In this document: positions 10,807 through 22,184 of the stretch, piece by piece
Layout: each line of letters opens with the position of its first letter
Numbering within the stretch: position 1 is the first letter of the stretch
Origin: Orychophragmus violaceus
Taxonomy: Eukaryota > Streptophyta > Magnoliopsida > Brassicales > Brassicaceae
DNA: 64,000 nucleotides
Assembly: GCA_030180135.1 (NCBI GenBank)
Contig: CM058231.1
Location: forward strand, 27,221,034 to 27,285,033
Reading direction: 5' to 3'
Program-made: the position numbers and the translations under genes
Notes under the pieces: model-generated
Told to the model about the DNA's origin: nothing
Databases searched by the model: none
The model's input: the letters and a program-made list of their open reading frames with translations, nothing else

Positions 10807-11941
10807 ATGGCTTGGAACCCCACAAGCTACCACAGTTTTGAATGCTCATCCACTTATCAAGAAGATCTTTCACATGGAAACTTTGCTCAAAAATACCAAT
10901 ATGGAGATGCTGAGGGATACCAATCTTGGGACCCCACAAGCTACCAAAGCTTTGAAGGCTCACTCACTTATCAAGAAGATCCTCCATATGAAAACTTTGT
11001 TCAAGAGTACCACTATGGATATGGTGAAGGATGTCAATCTTGGGATCATACAAGCCACAATGGTTTTGGAAGCTCACCCACCTATCAAGAAGACATCTCA
11101 TATGGAAATTATTCTCAAGAGAATCAATATGGACATGATGAGGTATATCAATCTTGGGACATGGAGTACGAGTATGGAATGGATTATTACTCCCCAAATG
11201 AAGAAGAGATTCTCAACAATCAAGGTTTTTATCAAAACCAAGGAGACCAATTTCCAAGATCAAGGGAGTTTTTCAAACCAACAATCCAAGGAGGACACAA
11301 TGCAACAACTTCTGAAACAGTTTATAGAGACTACCAACAAAGCTATCATGGACATCAAAGCACAAGTTGACAGCCTAGCATCGGAAGTTGGAACAATCAA
11401 GCAGCAATCCACACAAGGTGGGGAGATGGACTTTGAACCTGAGAAGGAAACCATTGATGAAGCTCTTGAGATAAGTTATGAAGAACAAGTTTATGTTGGA
11501 ACACTCATGATTCATCCAGCAAGGAGCACAAAGGAAGAAGTAGACATGGTAGTAAGGACTATTGAAGTATCTCATGAAGATGGCTTGGTTTTTGGATGCA
11601 TAGAGAGCATAAAGGAGATCTCAATGGATGATGAATTCTCAACCAAGGAAGAAATGCATATCCAACCCAACTCCAAGCAAGAGACAAAGAGTGATGTGCC
11701 TAAAGAGAAACAAGAGAGTCTCACTGAAGAAATCTCCATGGATGGTGAAGAAGAAAAATTTCAAATGGTACAACTCTTTGACAAGCATCTTGGTATAACT
11801 TCCTCCACAACAATGAGAATTGATGGTCCAAGGAAGATATCTTTTGAGGAGATTAGGATGAACGAGTTTAGGGGATGGTTCTATGATGAATATGATCCTG
11901 GTGATCCAAAGCCATGCCACATTCCCAACCAGAAAAAGTGA
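10807..11941 (+). pseudogene. Gag-like ORF of non-autonomous gypsy element, frameshifted
   Basis: From ATG 10807 the frame opens with three 38-residue repeats (114-bp units at 10810, 10924 and 11038, with a partial fourth at 11152). They share WDPTSYQSFE...TYQED...Q.YGYGEG. The frame runs to 11370. A second frame, convincing from about 11285 to 11941, carries MQQLLKQFIETTNKAIMDIKAQVDSLASEV, a coiled-coil-like stretch similar in style to Athila ORF1 proteins, followed by an acidic Glu-rich tail. A one-base shift near 11285 most likely joined these frames originally. No protease, RT or integrase follows, so the element must depend on other elements for movement. The repeat protein itself is not one I recognise. 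Confidence 0.6.
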
Positions 11942-12506
11942 AGGGATAGTCAAGCTAGAGACTTTAAACAAGCTCACTTGGGAGAAAGTCCCATGGTATC
12001 CTCTTTATATATATTGTGTGAATTTTCTTTCTTTGAATTGATTTTTGTGTGTTTGTGTGAGTTAATGTGTGTTTGAGTTTTGAGTGTATATTTTCAGCAT
12101 GTGGGAACAAGAAGGAGCACAAGAGGAAGAGTCACATAACAAAATGCAGGTGAAGGAGTCCACAGCGACATAGTGCAGCGGCATACTTATGCCGCTGCGG
12201 AGGAACCAGCGGGACGAGAATTTTGGCAGCGGCATGCGCAGCGGCTACACCAAGCCGCTACAGGTAAGAGCCACTCATAGCGGCATTGTGCAGCGACTAC
12301 GCCAAGCCGCTGTGAGGGAATTTTGTGAGTACCTTCTCTCTTTCACAACAAGTTCCTATCCTTGGGAGAAGACGAAGACGACACCACACCTCCTAACTAC
12401 TAAGGTACCACCACCAATTTGTATATAGTTTTTAGTTTGTTTTATTTTTCATTTAACCATCTTGTAACCTTCCTCGATTTATTTTCACACCGAGTCGGTG
12501 TGAAGT
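11942..12506 (+). other. 3' non-coding region of gypsy element with GC hairpins
   Basis: No convincing gene is present. Between 12165 and 12320 there are several CAGCGGCAT/GCCGCTG blocks. These include perfect 9-bp arms at 12176-12184 and 12189-12197 with a 4-base loop. A second hairpin, CACACCGA-G-TCGGTGTG, lies at 12486-12502, immediately before the polypurine tract. Confidence 0.65.
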
Positions 12507-12519
12507 AAGTTTGGGGGGG
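12507..12519 (+). other. Polypurine tract of gypsy element
   Basis: AAGTTTGGGGGGG precedes TGATCAATTAACC at 12520. A G-run PPT after AAGTTT is typical of plant Athila/Tat elements, and the following TG would be the start of the 3' LTR. What follows does not resemble the 5' LTR region by eye, so the 3' LTR may be truncated soon after its start. Confidence 0.7.
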
Positions 12520-13323
12520 TGATCAATTAACCATCATATATAAGTTTTAACGAGTCTTTTGTTAATATATATAAGTTTTCAAAAAAAAAAAATTGAAAAA
12601 TTAAAACATAAAAAGGCATGTAGTTTCATATTTGTTTCACTTTTAGGATCGAGTCTAGTAGCATTATAGGTTGAATTTGCATAGGAGACAATGATATAAT
12701 TGCCTTGTAAGAAATCTAGATTTTAGAACTCAACATGATGCCCTTGATAATCATACTATGTTGCTTAAACATAGTATATAGTTTTTAGTAATAATAATAT
12801 GTTATATTATGTTTGATCATTCAAAGTTAATATTTATGTTTATATTAACAAAACTTGTTAATCATAATATATTATAATATAAGATTATATTAAGGATTAT
12901 CAATATCATTTTGAATGATTATATTATGAAACTTGTTAATATAATCATAATATATTATGATAAACTTTAAGTAATAAAACTTGTTAATATTTGAATTTAT
13001 AAATATCACCCTTATATTATGTCATTAAGAGAAAAATATTAAGTAACCTTTTCATTCTAACATAAATTGTTATGTTTGAATTAATAGGTATATTAATCAA
13101 GAATGAATTTATAACTTAATAAATTATATTAATCATTCAAACATACCTATTAAGTTAACTTAATATTATGAACATAAACTATTAAGTAACCTGTTTATAT
13201 TAAACATCAAAGTTATCATAATTGATAACTTTGATGTTTATGAGTAACCTAATTGAATCTTTAGAGAATTTATGTCATTAATAATATATATTGATCTTAT
13301 AAACTTAATGATTATTGAAACAT
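12520..13323. other. AT-rich spacer with inverted repeats
   Basis: No gene is seen. The sequence is strongly AT-rich, with repeated ATATTA and AAGTAACC words. An 18-bp perfect inverted repeat at 13201-13240 (arms TAAACATCAAAGTTATCA and its complement, loop TAAT) could fold as a hairpin. Pieces of a second imperfect inverted repeat (ATGTTTGAAT...ATTCAAACAT) lie at about 13070-13145. It could be a decayed MITE or AT-rich LTR remainder. Confidence 0.55.
13201..13240. repeat. 18-bp perfect hairpin
   Basis: Arms at 13201-13218 and 13223-13240 are exact reverse complements with a 4-base loop. No coding sequence surrounds it. Confidence 0.8.
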
Positions 13324-16307
13324 ATATTAAGAATGGAAAGGTTATTGGAAGAGGTGGTACACAAGATGAGCTTTACCTCCTTGAAGACACTTCTCCAAAC
13401 CACTCGGATACTTTAGCTTTTAAATCCTGTTTTTCTTTCAATCAAAATGTCCTATGGCATGCTAGACTAGGACATCCTCATGCTCGTGCTTTGAACTTAA
13501 TGTTGCCTAATGTTAGCTTTGATCATTCAACTTGTGAAGCTTGTATTCTTGGCAAACATTGTAGAACTATCTTTCCTAAATCAACTACTATCTATGAACA
13601 TTGTTTTGATCTTGTGCACTCTGATGTTTGGACTTCACCTTGCCTGTCTAGAGATAGAAACAAGTATTTTGTGACCTTCATAGATGAAAAATCAAAATAT
13701 ACTTGGGTAACTTTGCTTCCATCTAAAGATAGGGTGTTTGATGCATTTTTGAATTTCCAAAACTATGTTACTAATCAGTTTAATGCCAAGATCAAAGTGT
13801 TTAGGTCAGATAATGGAGGAGAGTATACAAGCCAAAGATTCAAAGCTCACTTGAACAAATGTGGGATCCTTCATCAAACAAGCTGTCCCCATACTCCCCA
13901 ACAAAATGGTGTGGCTGAAAGGAAGAACAGACATCTCATGGAAGTTGCTAGGTCCATGATGTTCCACACCAATGTTCCTAAAAGGTTTTGGGGAGATGCA
14001 GTGTTGGCAGCATGCTATCTCATCAACAGGATCCCAACTAGAGTCCTTCAAGACATTTCACCATATGAGGTATTGAACAAAGCCAATCCATTTATTGAAC
14101 ACTTACGTGTGTTTGGTTGTGTTTGTTTTGTGTATATCTCAGGAGATCAAAGGAACAAGCTAGATGCTAAGAGCACAAAGTGTATGTTTCTTGGATACTC
14201 CACAACTCAGAAGGGCTACAAGTGTTTTGATCCAAGCAACAACAGGACCTATGTTTCAAGGGATGTTAAGTTCATTGAGGGGCAGAGTTACTATGAGAAG
14301 AAGGATTGGGAAGGTTTGAAGGATCTCTCAAGATCACCTTCTGATTTGGCTACAAGTTTGAAGTACCTATTGGACCACTTGGGAAATGATACCCCACGGC
14401 CAAAGGAACCTGAAACAGAAACCCAAGAAGCTCAACAAGAGGATACTGAACCAGCAACACACACACATGAACCGGCTTAAGCTCAAGAAGACACTCTACC
14501 TCAAGATCAGAACCAAGTGGACTTGGATATGAATGAGGATGAGATGGCTTATCAAGAGGCAGTGGGTAATGAAGAGGTGATTGATCAACAGGTTCAGCAA
14601 CTCAGGAGAAGCACAAGGGAAAAGAAAGATCCATCAGAATGGATGAAGACAAGAGTCTACTACAACAACCAAGCAGTAGCTCATCCTAGTCAGTCTACTT
14701 GTTCTATTGACTTGCTACCATCTAGTCACAAGGCCTTTCTTGGAAAGATTGAGCTAAACCAAGTCCCTAAGACTTATGAAGAGGCTGAAGGTATCAAGGT
14801 TTGGATGGATGCAGTAAAGGATGAGAAAGAAGCTATGGAGAGGAACCACACTTGGATTGTGGAGAAGCTGCCAAAAAGGAAGAAGACTGTTAGTTCTAAA
14901 TGGGTCTTCACAATCAAGTATAAAAGCAATGGAGACATAGAGAGGTACAAGGCAAGGCTAGTAGCAAGGGGGTTCACTCAAACCTATGGAGAAGACTATA
15001 CGGATACCTTTGCACCAGTGGCTAAACTTCATACAGTGAGAGTCACATTGAGCTTAGCCACAAACCTCTCATGGAATCTATGGCAAATGGATGTGAAGAA
15101 TGCTTTTCTACAAGGTGAACTTGAAGAAGAAGTGTATATGACTCCACCACCAGGTTTGAAGCACTTGTGTAAAGATGGTGAAGTATTGAGGCTAAGAAGG
15201 GCAATTTATGGTCTGAAGCAATCACCAAGGGCATGATACCATAAGCTCAGTCACACTCTCATGGACCATGGGTTCAAGAAGTCTCAATCTGATCACACAT
15301 TGTTCACACTTCAAAGTGCTCAAGGAGTGGTGGTGGTTTTGATCTATGTGGATGATTTGATTATCACAGGAAGTGATAATGATGGGATTCAATCCACAAA
15401 GGCCTACCTCAAGAGTTCCTTTGATATCAAAGACCTTGGTGAATTGAAGTATTTCTTGGGCATTGAAGTATGCAGATTCAATGATGGGTTGTTTCTGTCC
15501 CAAAGGAAGTATGTTAAGGACTTGTTGGCAGAAACAAGTATGCTTGATTGCAAGATTGCAAAGACTCCTCTTGAAGATGGCTACCAAGTCAATAGAAAGG
15601 GGGAGAAATCAGATGAAGTCGAGTTCAAGGATGTCTCATTGTATAGGAGGCTGGTTGGGAAGCTTATCTACCTCACTCTCACAAGACCAGACTTGTGCTT
15701 TGCTGTGAATCAAGTTAGCCAACATATGCAATCACCCACAGTGTATCATTGGAGTTTGATTGAGAGGATACTCAGATATCTCAAAGGATCAACTGACCAA
15801 GGCATTTGGATGGGTAAGAATGATAGCACAGAAATTGTTGGCTATTGTGATGCAGATTGGGCTGGTGACAAGAGTGATAGGAGATCAACAACCGGCTATT
15901 GCACCTTCATTGGAGGCAACTTGGTGACTTGGAAGACAAAGAAGCAGAAGGTGGTATCTTGTTCTAGTGCTGAAGCTGAGTATAGGGCTATGAGGAAGCT
16001 TGCAACCGAGTTACCATGGTTGAAGGCTTTGCTTAAGGACTTTGGCATAGAGCAATCAAGTCCAATCACCTTCCATTGTGACAACCAGGCTGCTATTCAC
16101 ATTGCAACCAACTCAGTGTTTCATGAGAGGACAAAACACATTGAGATTGATTGTCACAAGGTAAGGGAAAAGATTGAAGATGGAACCATTCTGCCTTGCT
16201 ACACAAAGAGTGAAGATCAGCTTGCGGATATCTTCACTAAGGCTGCTAGTCTTAAGGTTTGCACCCATGTCTTTGGCAAACTAGGGCTAGTAGCTATTCA
16301 TGATTAG
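13324..16307 (+). pseudogene. Copia polyprotein, 5'-truncated, two nonsense codons (copy B)
   Basis: Homology to the intact 1416-aa polyprotein (see 47327-51577) starts at about residue 423, so gag and protease are missing. The remaining order is GAG-pre-integrase (LWHARLGH), integrase (SDVW, RSDNGGEY, NGVAERKN), RT (YVDDLIITG) and RNase H (CDADWAGD, SSAEAEYRAM). The frame is kept throughout but stopped twice: TAA at 14478-14480, where sister copies have CAA, and TGA at 15234-15236, where they have TGG. Both are C-to-T or G-to-A changes, typical of decay of methylated cytosines. The left junction is in ATATTAAG, shared with the AT-rich flank. Confidence 0.9.
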
Positions 16308-16459
16308 AACTCTCCTGATTCATGAGCAGCATACTCTTTTTCCCTTGATGTGGTTTTGTCCCAAGTGGTTTTCCACATCAAGGTTTTTAATGAGGTGTTG
16401 CCATGATCATTCCAAGTTCAGTCTTTAGGGTGATTCCAAAGTCTGAACTTGAGGGGGAG

Positions 16460-16928
16460 TATTGATCATGAGAAGATCAAATGTGCAAAGGCTGTGTAGT
16501 ATCTAAAAATGCACAAGTCTTGCACATTTGATCATGTGCATAATTGGGGACTTCTTCCTTAGAGTAAGAAGCGCCTTAACCTTATCATAATTCAAGTTTG
16601 GTGTAACCTAATGAAGAGAGATGACCGTTGGAACATCCTAGAGAGAGAGATGACCGTTGGAGCATAAGAACAAGAAAGGAGGGGACCACATTCTCTCTCT
16701 CTTACCTGCGCATGTTCAGCAGGATCAGACCTTGTCCTATAGCTCATTTTGTCTTCATACTCCTTTAGGTTAAGCAACAATTGTATTGTCTCTCCTATAT
16801 AAGGAATGTAACACCAAAGTAATAAGATAAGGGTTTTGGAATCACTTATTCTCTCCTCTCTCTCTTTGCGGCTACAAAGCATCTCTAGAACCCTAATCTC
16901 TTTCAATGTTTATACTCTAAATCTATCA
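16460..16928 (+). repeat. LTR of copia copy B
   Basis: It starts TATTGATCATG right after the tract GAGGGGGAG (16451-16459) and ends CTAAATCTATCA at 16928; 469 bp. The right end is joined to the internal sequence of another copia copy instead of to a flanking site. The first three joined bases (TGG) match the start of the family's primer site. Its sequence belongs to a different LTR variant from the one at 18826. Confidence 0.85.
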
Positions 16929-18673
16929 TGGGTAATGAGGAGGTGGTTGATTAACAGGTTCAGCAACTCAGGAGAAGCACAAGGGAAAAGAAAGATCCAT
17001 CAGAATGGATGAAGACAAGGGTCTTCTACAACAACCAAGCAGTAGCTCATCCTAGTCAGTCTACTTGTTCTATTGACTTGCTGCCATCTAGTCACAAGGC
17101 CTTTCTTGGAAAGATTGAGTTAAACCAGGTTCCTAAGACTTATGAAGAGGCTGAGGGTATCAAGGTTTGGATGGATGCAGTAAAGGATGAGAAAGAAGCT
17201 ATGGAGAGGAACCACACTTGGATTGTGGAGAAGCTGCCAAAAAAGAAGAAAACAGTTAGCTCTAAATGGGTCTTCACCATCAAGTATAAAAGCAATGGAG
17301 ACATAGAGAGGTACAAGGCGAGGCTTGTGGCAAGAGGATTTACCCAAACCTATGGAGAAGACTATACAGACACATTTGCACCAGTGGCTAAACTTCATAC
17401 AGTGAGAGTCACATTGAGCTTAGCCACAAACCTCTCATGGAATCTATGGCAAATGGATGTGAAGAATGCTTTTCTACAAGGTGAACTTGAAGAGGAAGTG
17501 TATATGACTCCACCACCAGGTTTGAAGCACTTGTGTAAAGATGGTGAAGTGTTGAGGCTGAGAAGGGCAATTTATGGTCTGAAGCAATCACCAAGGGCAT
17601 GGTACCATAAGCTTAGTCACACTCTCATGGACCATGGGTTCAAGAAGTCTCAATCTGATCACACATTGTTCACACTTCAAAGTGCTCAAGGAGTGGTGGT
17701 GGTTCTGATATATGTGGATGACTTGATTATCACAGGAAGTGATAATGATGGGATTCAATCTACAAAGGATTTTCTCAAGAGTTCCTTTGATATTAAAGAC
17801 CTTGGAGAGTTGAAGTACTTCTTGGGCATTGAAGTTTGCAGATTCAATGATGGGTTGTTTCTGTCCCAAAGGAAGTATGTTAAGGACTTGTTGACAGAAA
17901 CAAGTATGCTTGATTGCAAGATTGCAAAGACTCCTCTTGAAGATGGCTACCAAGTCAATAGAAAGGGGGAGAAATCTGATGAAGTCAAGTTCAAGGATGT
18001 CTCATTGTATAGGAGGCTGGTTGGGAAGCTTATCTACCTCACTCTCACAAGACCAGACTTGTGCTTTGCTGTGAATCAAGTTAGTCAACATATGCAATCA
18101 CCCACAGTGTATCATTGGAGTTTGATTGAGAGGATACTCAGATATCTCAAAGGATCAACTGGACAAGGAATCTGGATGGGTAAGAATGATAGCACAGAAA
18201 TTGTTGGCTATTGTGATGCAGATTGGGCAGGTGATAAGAGTGATAGGAGATCAACCACCGGCTATTGCACCTTCATTGGAGGCAACTTGGTAACTTGGAA
18301 GACAAAGAAGCAGAAGGTGGTATCTTGTTCTAGTGCTGAAGCTGAGTATAGGGCCATGAGGAAGCTTGCAACTGAGTTAACATGGCTGAAGGCTTTGCTT
18401 AAGGACTTTGGCATAGAGCAATCAAGTCCAATTACCTTCCATTGTGACAACCAGGCTGCTATTCACATTGCAACCAACTCAGTGTTTCATGAGAGGACCA
18501 AACACATTGAGATTGATTGTCACAAGGTAAGGGAGAAGATTGAAGATGGAACCATTCTGCCTTGTTACACAAAGAGTGAAGATCAGCTTGCGGATATCTT
18601 CACTAAGGCTGCTAGTCTTAAGGTTTGCACTCATGTCTTTGGCAAACTAGGGCTAGTGGCCATTCATGATTAG
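16929..18673 (+). pseudogene. Copia polyprotein, 5'-truncated (copy C)
   Basis: It begins within the integrase-RT linker, at about residue 836 of the intact protein (GNEEVVD). An in-frame TAA at 16952-16954 replaces CAA of the sister copies. From 17009 to 18673 the frame is open for 554 codons and covers complete RT (WQMDVKNAFLQGE, YVDDLIITG) and RNase H (CDADWAGD, HCDNQAAIHIATNS, HERTKHIEIDCH) domains ending in GLVAIHD. Catalytic residues of RT and RNase H are present. Without gag, protease and integrase it cannot move on its own. Confidence 0.9.
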
Positions 18674-18825
18674 AACTCTCCTGATTCATGAGCAACATAC
18701 TCTTTTTCCCTTGATGTGGTTTTGTCCCAAGTGGTTTTCCACATCAAGGTTTTTAATGAGGTGTTGCCATGATCATTCCAAGTTCAGTCTTTAGGGTGAT
18801 TCCAAAGTCTGAACTTGAGGGGGAG

Positions 18826-19265
18826 TATTGATCATGACAAGAACAAATGTGCAAAGGCTGTGTTTTATCAAAGAGTGCACAAGCTTTGCACATTTGATAA
18901 TGTGCAACAATGGGACTTTGTGTGATGCTTAAAAGGAGCTATACACGTTTAAGAAGAGCAAGACTTGGTTTGATTATGCATTTGACCGTTGGAGCTTAAG
19001 AGAGGAAGAGTGGCTGGTGTGGACCGCAAGTAGGACCACTCTCTCTCTCATGTCTGCTGCAGTTCAGAACTTTGTCTTATGCTCATTTGTCTCTTACCTA
19101 ATTAGGTTAAACACTTATCTGATTGTAGCTCCTATAAAAGCATGTGTAACACAAAAATATATGATAAGGTTTTTGAACCTCCCATTCTCTCTCTCTTTAC
19201 TCTCTCTCGCTGGAAAATGCTCAAGAACCCTAAATCTCACTCATCTTGATTCTCTAAAAACATCA
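18826..19265 (+). repeat. 3' LTR of copia copy C
   Basis: It starts TATTGATCATG after the PPT GAGGGGGAG and ends TCTAAAAACATCA; about 440 bp. A TATA-like CCTATAAAAGC is near 19131-19141. The 5-bp flank is GAAGT at 19266-19270. No matching left flank can be tested because the copy is truncated. Confidence 0.8.
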
Positions 19266-19631
19266 GAAGTTTCAGCATTTGATTCGATTTTCTAAAACTA
19301 AAAACCAGAAAAAGTGTTGTTTCCTTTTCTTAGCTTTTGAGATTTCGAAAATAAACACATAGGCTCCTCTTTATTTGGTCAGAAATCCTGTTTTCCTTTT
19401 ACAATTCAAAACTGTGTGATTTGCAAGTTAAAAGAGGAAAGTCAAATTTTTTCCAAACTTTATTCCCTGGTTTCGAAATCTATTGAACTTGTGTGTTATA
19501 TATATCATATAAACCATAGTTTTTACTTGTCCTAAACCATACATCATTTAAAACCTTGGTTTATAACTCAAACTAAGACAAACCAGAATATATTGATACA
19601 TTTCAATTCTTACTTTTGTTGGCACAGAAAC

Positions 19632-22184
19632 ATGGAAGAAGTAGACTCATATGAGGACAATTGGGAACAAGAGGAAGAAATCATGTCAGAAGATGAAGGT
19701 TCCTATGGAGAGCTATGGTCTGAAGATTGTTCCATTGCTGATTATGATGATGATCCAAGTGATGCAAATCCTGATCCGAAACCACCAGACAATGATCTTG
19801 ATCAGATAAGTCATGGAGAATGGTCTGGAGAAGAAGCAGAGGAAGGTTGTGAAGAAGAGTATGATCATGGATCAGAAAAAGAATATGGTTTCAATGGAGA
19901 GACTGAACCTGAAGATGACTATGGTGAAGAACACATTCTCAAACATCAGCTAAGGCATGAAGAAGCTCCAGAAGATGCGTGGTATGATCAAACTGGTTCT
20001 GAATACCTTTCTGAACCTGAGTATGAGAAAGAAGAAGACATCTACGAGACTGAGTCTTGGAGTGAAGAGATCAAGTCAAGCACTAAGTGTGAAGAAAACT
20101 CAGAATATGAAGTTGAATCAGAAGATAACATCAGTGAAGAGGCAGAGCAAGAACAGACTGAACCAGAACCATACAACATCTGTTTTTCAGGTCGTGTACA
20201 AGGACCAAAGGCTTACTTAAGGTGGGAAAGAGATATGGATGAATGGTTTCAAGCAAATAAAGTTCCAGAGAATGAGAAAACAACCATTGCTGAAGAAACT
20301 TTAATTGAAGAAGCCTATCTAGAATGGGATAAAGATGCTTATCTCAGACTTGATTATGATCTACCAGACCGCACTTGGGAAGAAATGAAGCAACTTCTAC
20401 ACAAGGAGTTTGTAGAAGATATCTCAACAGACCCATACTACTCAAGGTGTCAAATTCCTCAAGAGCCAAGAAGGTGGATCACAATTACCCCACTAACAAA
20501 GACTGTCAGACCTAAAACGTCTAGCAAGAAGAAGCAAAAAGCTTCCAAGGTTAGGAAGAAACCGGCAGAGAAAGCAGTGCAAGAGAAGAGTACCAATAAA
20601 CCACAAGAAGAGATCAATGTCTATAGTACCCTACATAAGCAACCAACAGCAACACACCAAGGTAAGTGTTCTAATTCTAATAAAGTTAAAGATCAGACAT
20701 GTTATAGATGCCATAAGAGAGGACACTATGATGTACATTGTCCATTAAAGAATGTTAAATTACTAGAAGAGAAAACTGAATTATCCAAAACCAGCGATTG
20801 TTTGATTCAGTCTAATTTGTTAAATTCCAATTCTAGTATAATGCACTTGTCTTTGTCAAAGGGTTTTGATGCAGGAACAAAAGAGATGGATAGAAAAGAG
20901 AAAGTACAAGACATTGCCATCACACTAAATACCAACACTGAACAAGGTACTAAAGGAGAGGAGAGCATCAAAGAGAAACCACCAGACCAAGCTAAGAACA
21001 TTGAAGGTGTTAGACAGGTAAGTCTCCCTTTGACTCCATTTATTCCTCATGAAGCCACAATTGTGTTGAAAAGTATACTAAACATACAAGAGCATGAGGA
21101 AAAAATCTGCTTAAAACACATAGTAGAAAGTTTATCTGAAACTAGTGCTAAGGAATTAGAATCAACAAGTTTATCCTCTCATATAGAACCTATAATGCAC
21201 TTGTTTCTTGCCCAAAGTGCCAATGTTGTTTCAGGAACAAAAGGAGCAAAAGACAAAGGAGTTACATCGGAACATAACCTATTGCTTGAACAAGTTCAGA
21301 ACATGGAGGCATCACCAATAAAATATCAGTGGCAAAAGGACCAGCGAAGAGGAGTGATATTGAATTATTTGCTCCAAGGAGAACCACCTGATGTCCCTTA
21401 CATCACCAGACCACAAAACAATCAAGGTAAGGTTATAAACTCTCAACTTAGGATGAAGGCTAACTTGCTTTCTCTTGGTGCAGATTGTACAGTTTCGAGG
21501 TCGAAACTTTTTCAAGAGGGAGAGTATGATGAGGACATCAAGTCATCATCAACCAAGGAGCATGGAGAGGACATAAATCAACCAACCAAGATCCTTGGAG
21601 AGAAGCAGTTTGAGCTTACCAGTGACATATGTGCATGTCTTGGAGCATATATACCCAACCAAGAAGACTTAAGCAATAAATCAACCTGTTCCAGAAACCT
21701 AACTCATCAAGGAATCATCACGAAGTGGAAGTGTTTAAAAAGCTTTCTAGATGAAGAAGATATGCAAGTTACAACTCACAATATTTCCAAGGAACCCGCT
21801 AGAGACCAACTACCACTTATTGGAGAGCTCAGATCGGACCAGGATGAATCAAGTTGTAAACCAACTTTTTTTGGATACCTTACTCAACAGAGGTTCAGGG
21901 AGAATTGGATTCGGTTCAAAATAATTTATGGTTTAAAAGTTATTCAACTTCTAAACCAGGAGATATTCAACTTGCCTTATTTGGAACTTTGGAGCAATAA
22001 ACCACAACGGTCACATTTCTATCAAGTTTTGCTCGTGATCAAGCATCCCTACATCATCCTGGATGTTCCAAAGGTGCACCAATTCCTTCCCAAGTTGTCA
22101 AGATACAAAGAGCCTCCAACTTACCTTATTTGGGCAGATTTCTCATTAATTCTCCAACAGCTAGTTTTTCATTTATTTTTGTGA
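19632..22184 (+). CDS. Gag protein of non-autonomous gypsy element
   Basis: The frame is open from 19593 (863 codons). I prefer the ATG at 19632 because MEEVDSYEDNWEQ starts the acidic N-terminal domain and the 13 residues before it look non-coding. Residues 1 to about 180 are highly acidic (Glu/Asp/Tyr-rich). At about 190-265 a Retrotrans_gag-like stretch reads YLRWERDMDEWFQANKVPENEK...TWEEMKQLLHKEF. A basic patch follows, then a CCHC knuckle (CYRCHKRGHYDVHC) at about 357-370 for RNA binding. The last ~219 residues are encoded inside the 3' LTR. The predicted role is to package element RNA into particles, with enzymes supplied by a related full element. The uninterrupted length suggests fairly recent function. 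Confidence 0.75.
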   Translation: MEEVDSYEDNWEQEEEIMSEDEGSYGELWSEDCSIADYDDDPSDANPDPKPPDNDLDQISHGEWSGEEAEEGCEEEYDHGSEKEYGFNGETEPEDDYGEEHILKHQLRHEEAPEDAWYDQTGSEYLSEPEYEKEEDIYETESWSEEIKSSTKCEENSEYEVESEDNISEEAEQEQTEPEPYNICFSGRVQGPKAYLRWERDMDEWFQANKVPENEKTTIAEETLIEEAYLEWDKDAYLRLDYDLPDRTWEEMKQLLHKEFVEDISTDPYYSRCQIPQEPRRWITITPLTKTVRPKTSSKKKQKASKVRKKPAEKAVQEKSTNKPQEEINVYSTLHKQPTATHQGKCSNSNKVKDQTCYRCHKRGHYDVHCPLKNVKLLEEKTELSKTSDCLIQSNLLNSNSSIMHLSLSKGFDAGTKEMDRKEKVQDIAITLNTNTEQGTKGEESIKEKPPDQAKNIEGVRQVSLPLTPFIPHEATIVLKSILNIQEHEEKICLKHIVESLSETSAKELESTSLSSHIEPIMHLFLAQSANVVSGTKGAKDKGVTSEHNLLLEQVQNMEASPIKYQWQKDQRRGVILNYLLQGEPPDVPYITRPQNNQGKVINSQLRMKANLLSLGADCTVSRSKLFQEGEYDEDIKSSSTKEHGEDINQPTKILGEKQFELTSDICACLGAYIPNQEDLSNKSTCSRNLTHQGIITKWKCLKSFLDEEDMQVTTHNISKEPARDQLPLIGELRSDQDESSCKPTFFGYLTQQRFRENWIRFKIIYGLKVIQLLNQEIFNLPYLELWSNKPQRSHFYQVLLVIKHPYIILDVPKVHQFLPKLSRYKEPPTYLIWADFSLILQQLVFHLFL

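Noticed and set aside
12520..13323. 3' LTR of the gypsy element
   Set aside because: It begins with TG after a good polypurine tract, but no similarity to the 5' LTR region could be followed, so an LTR call is not supported beyond its first bases.
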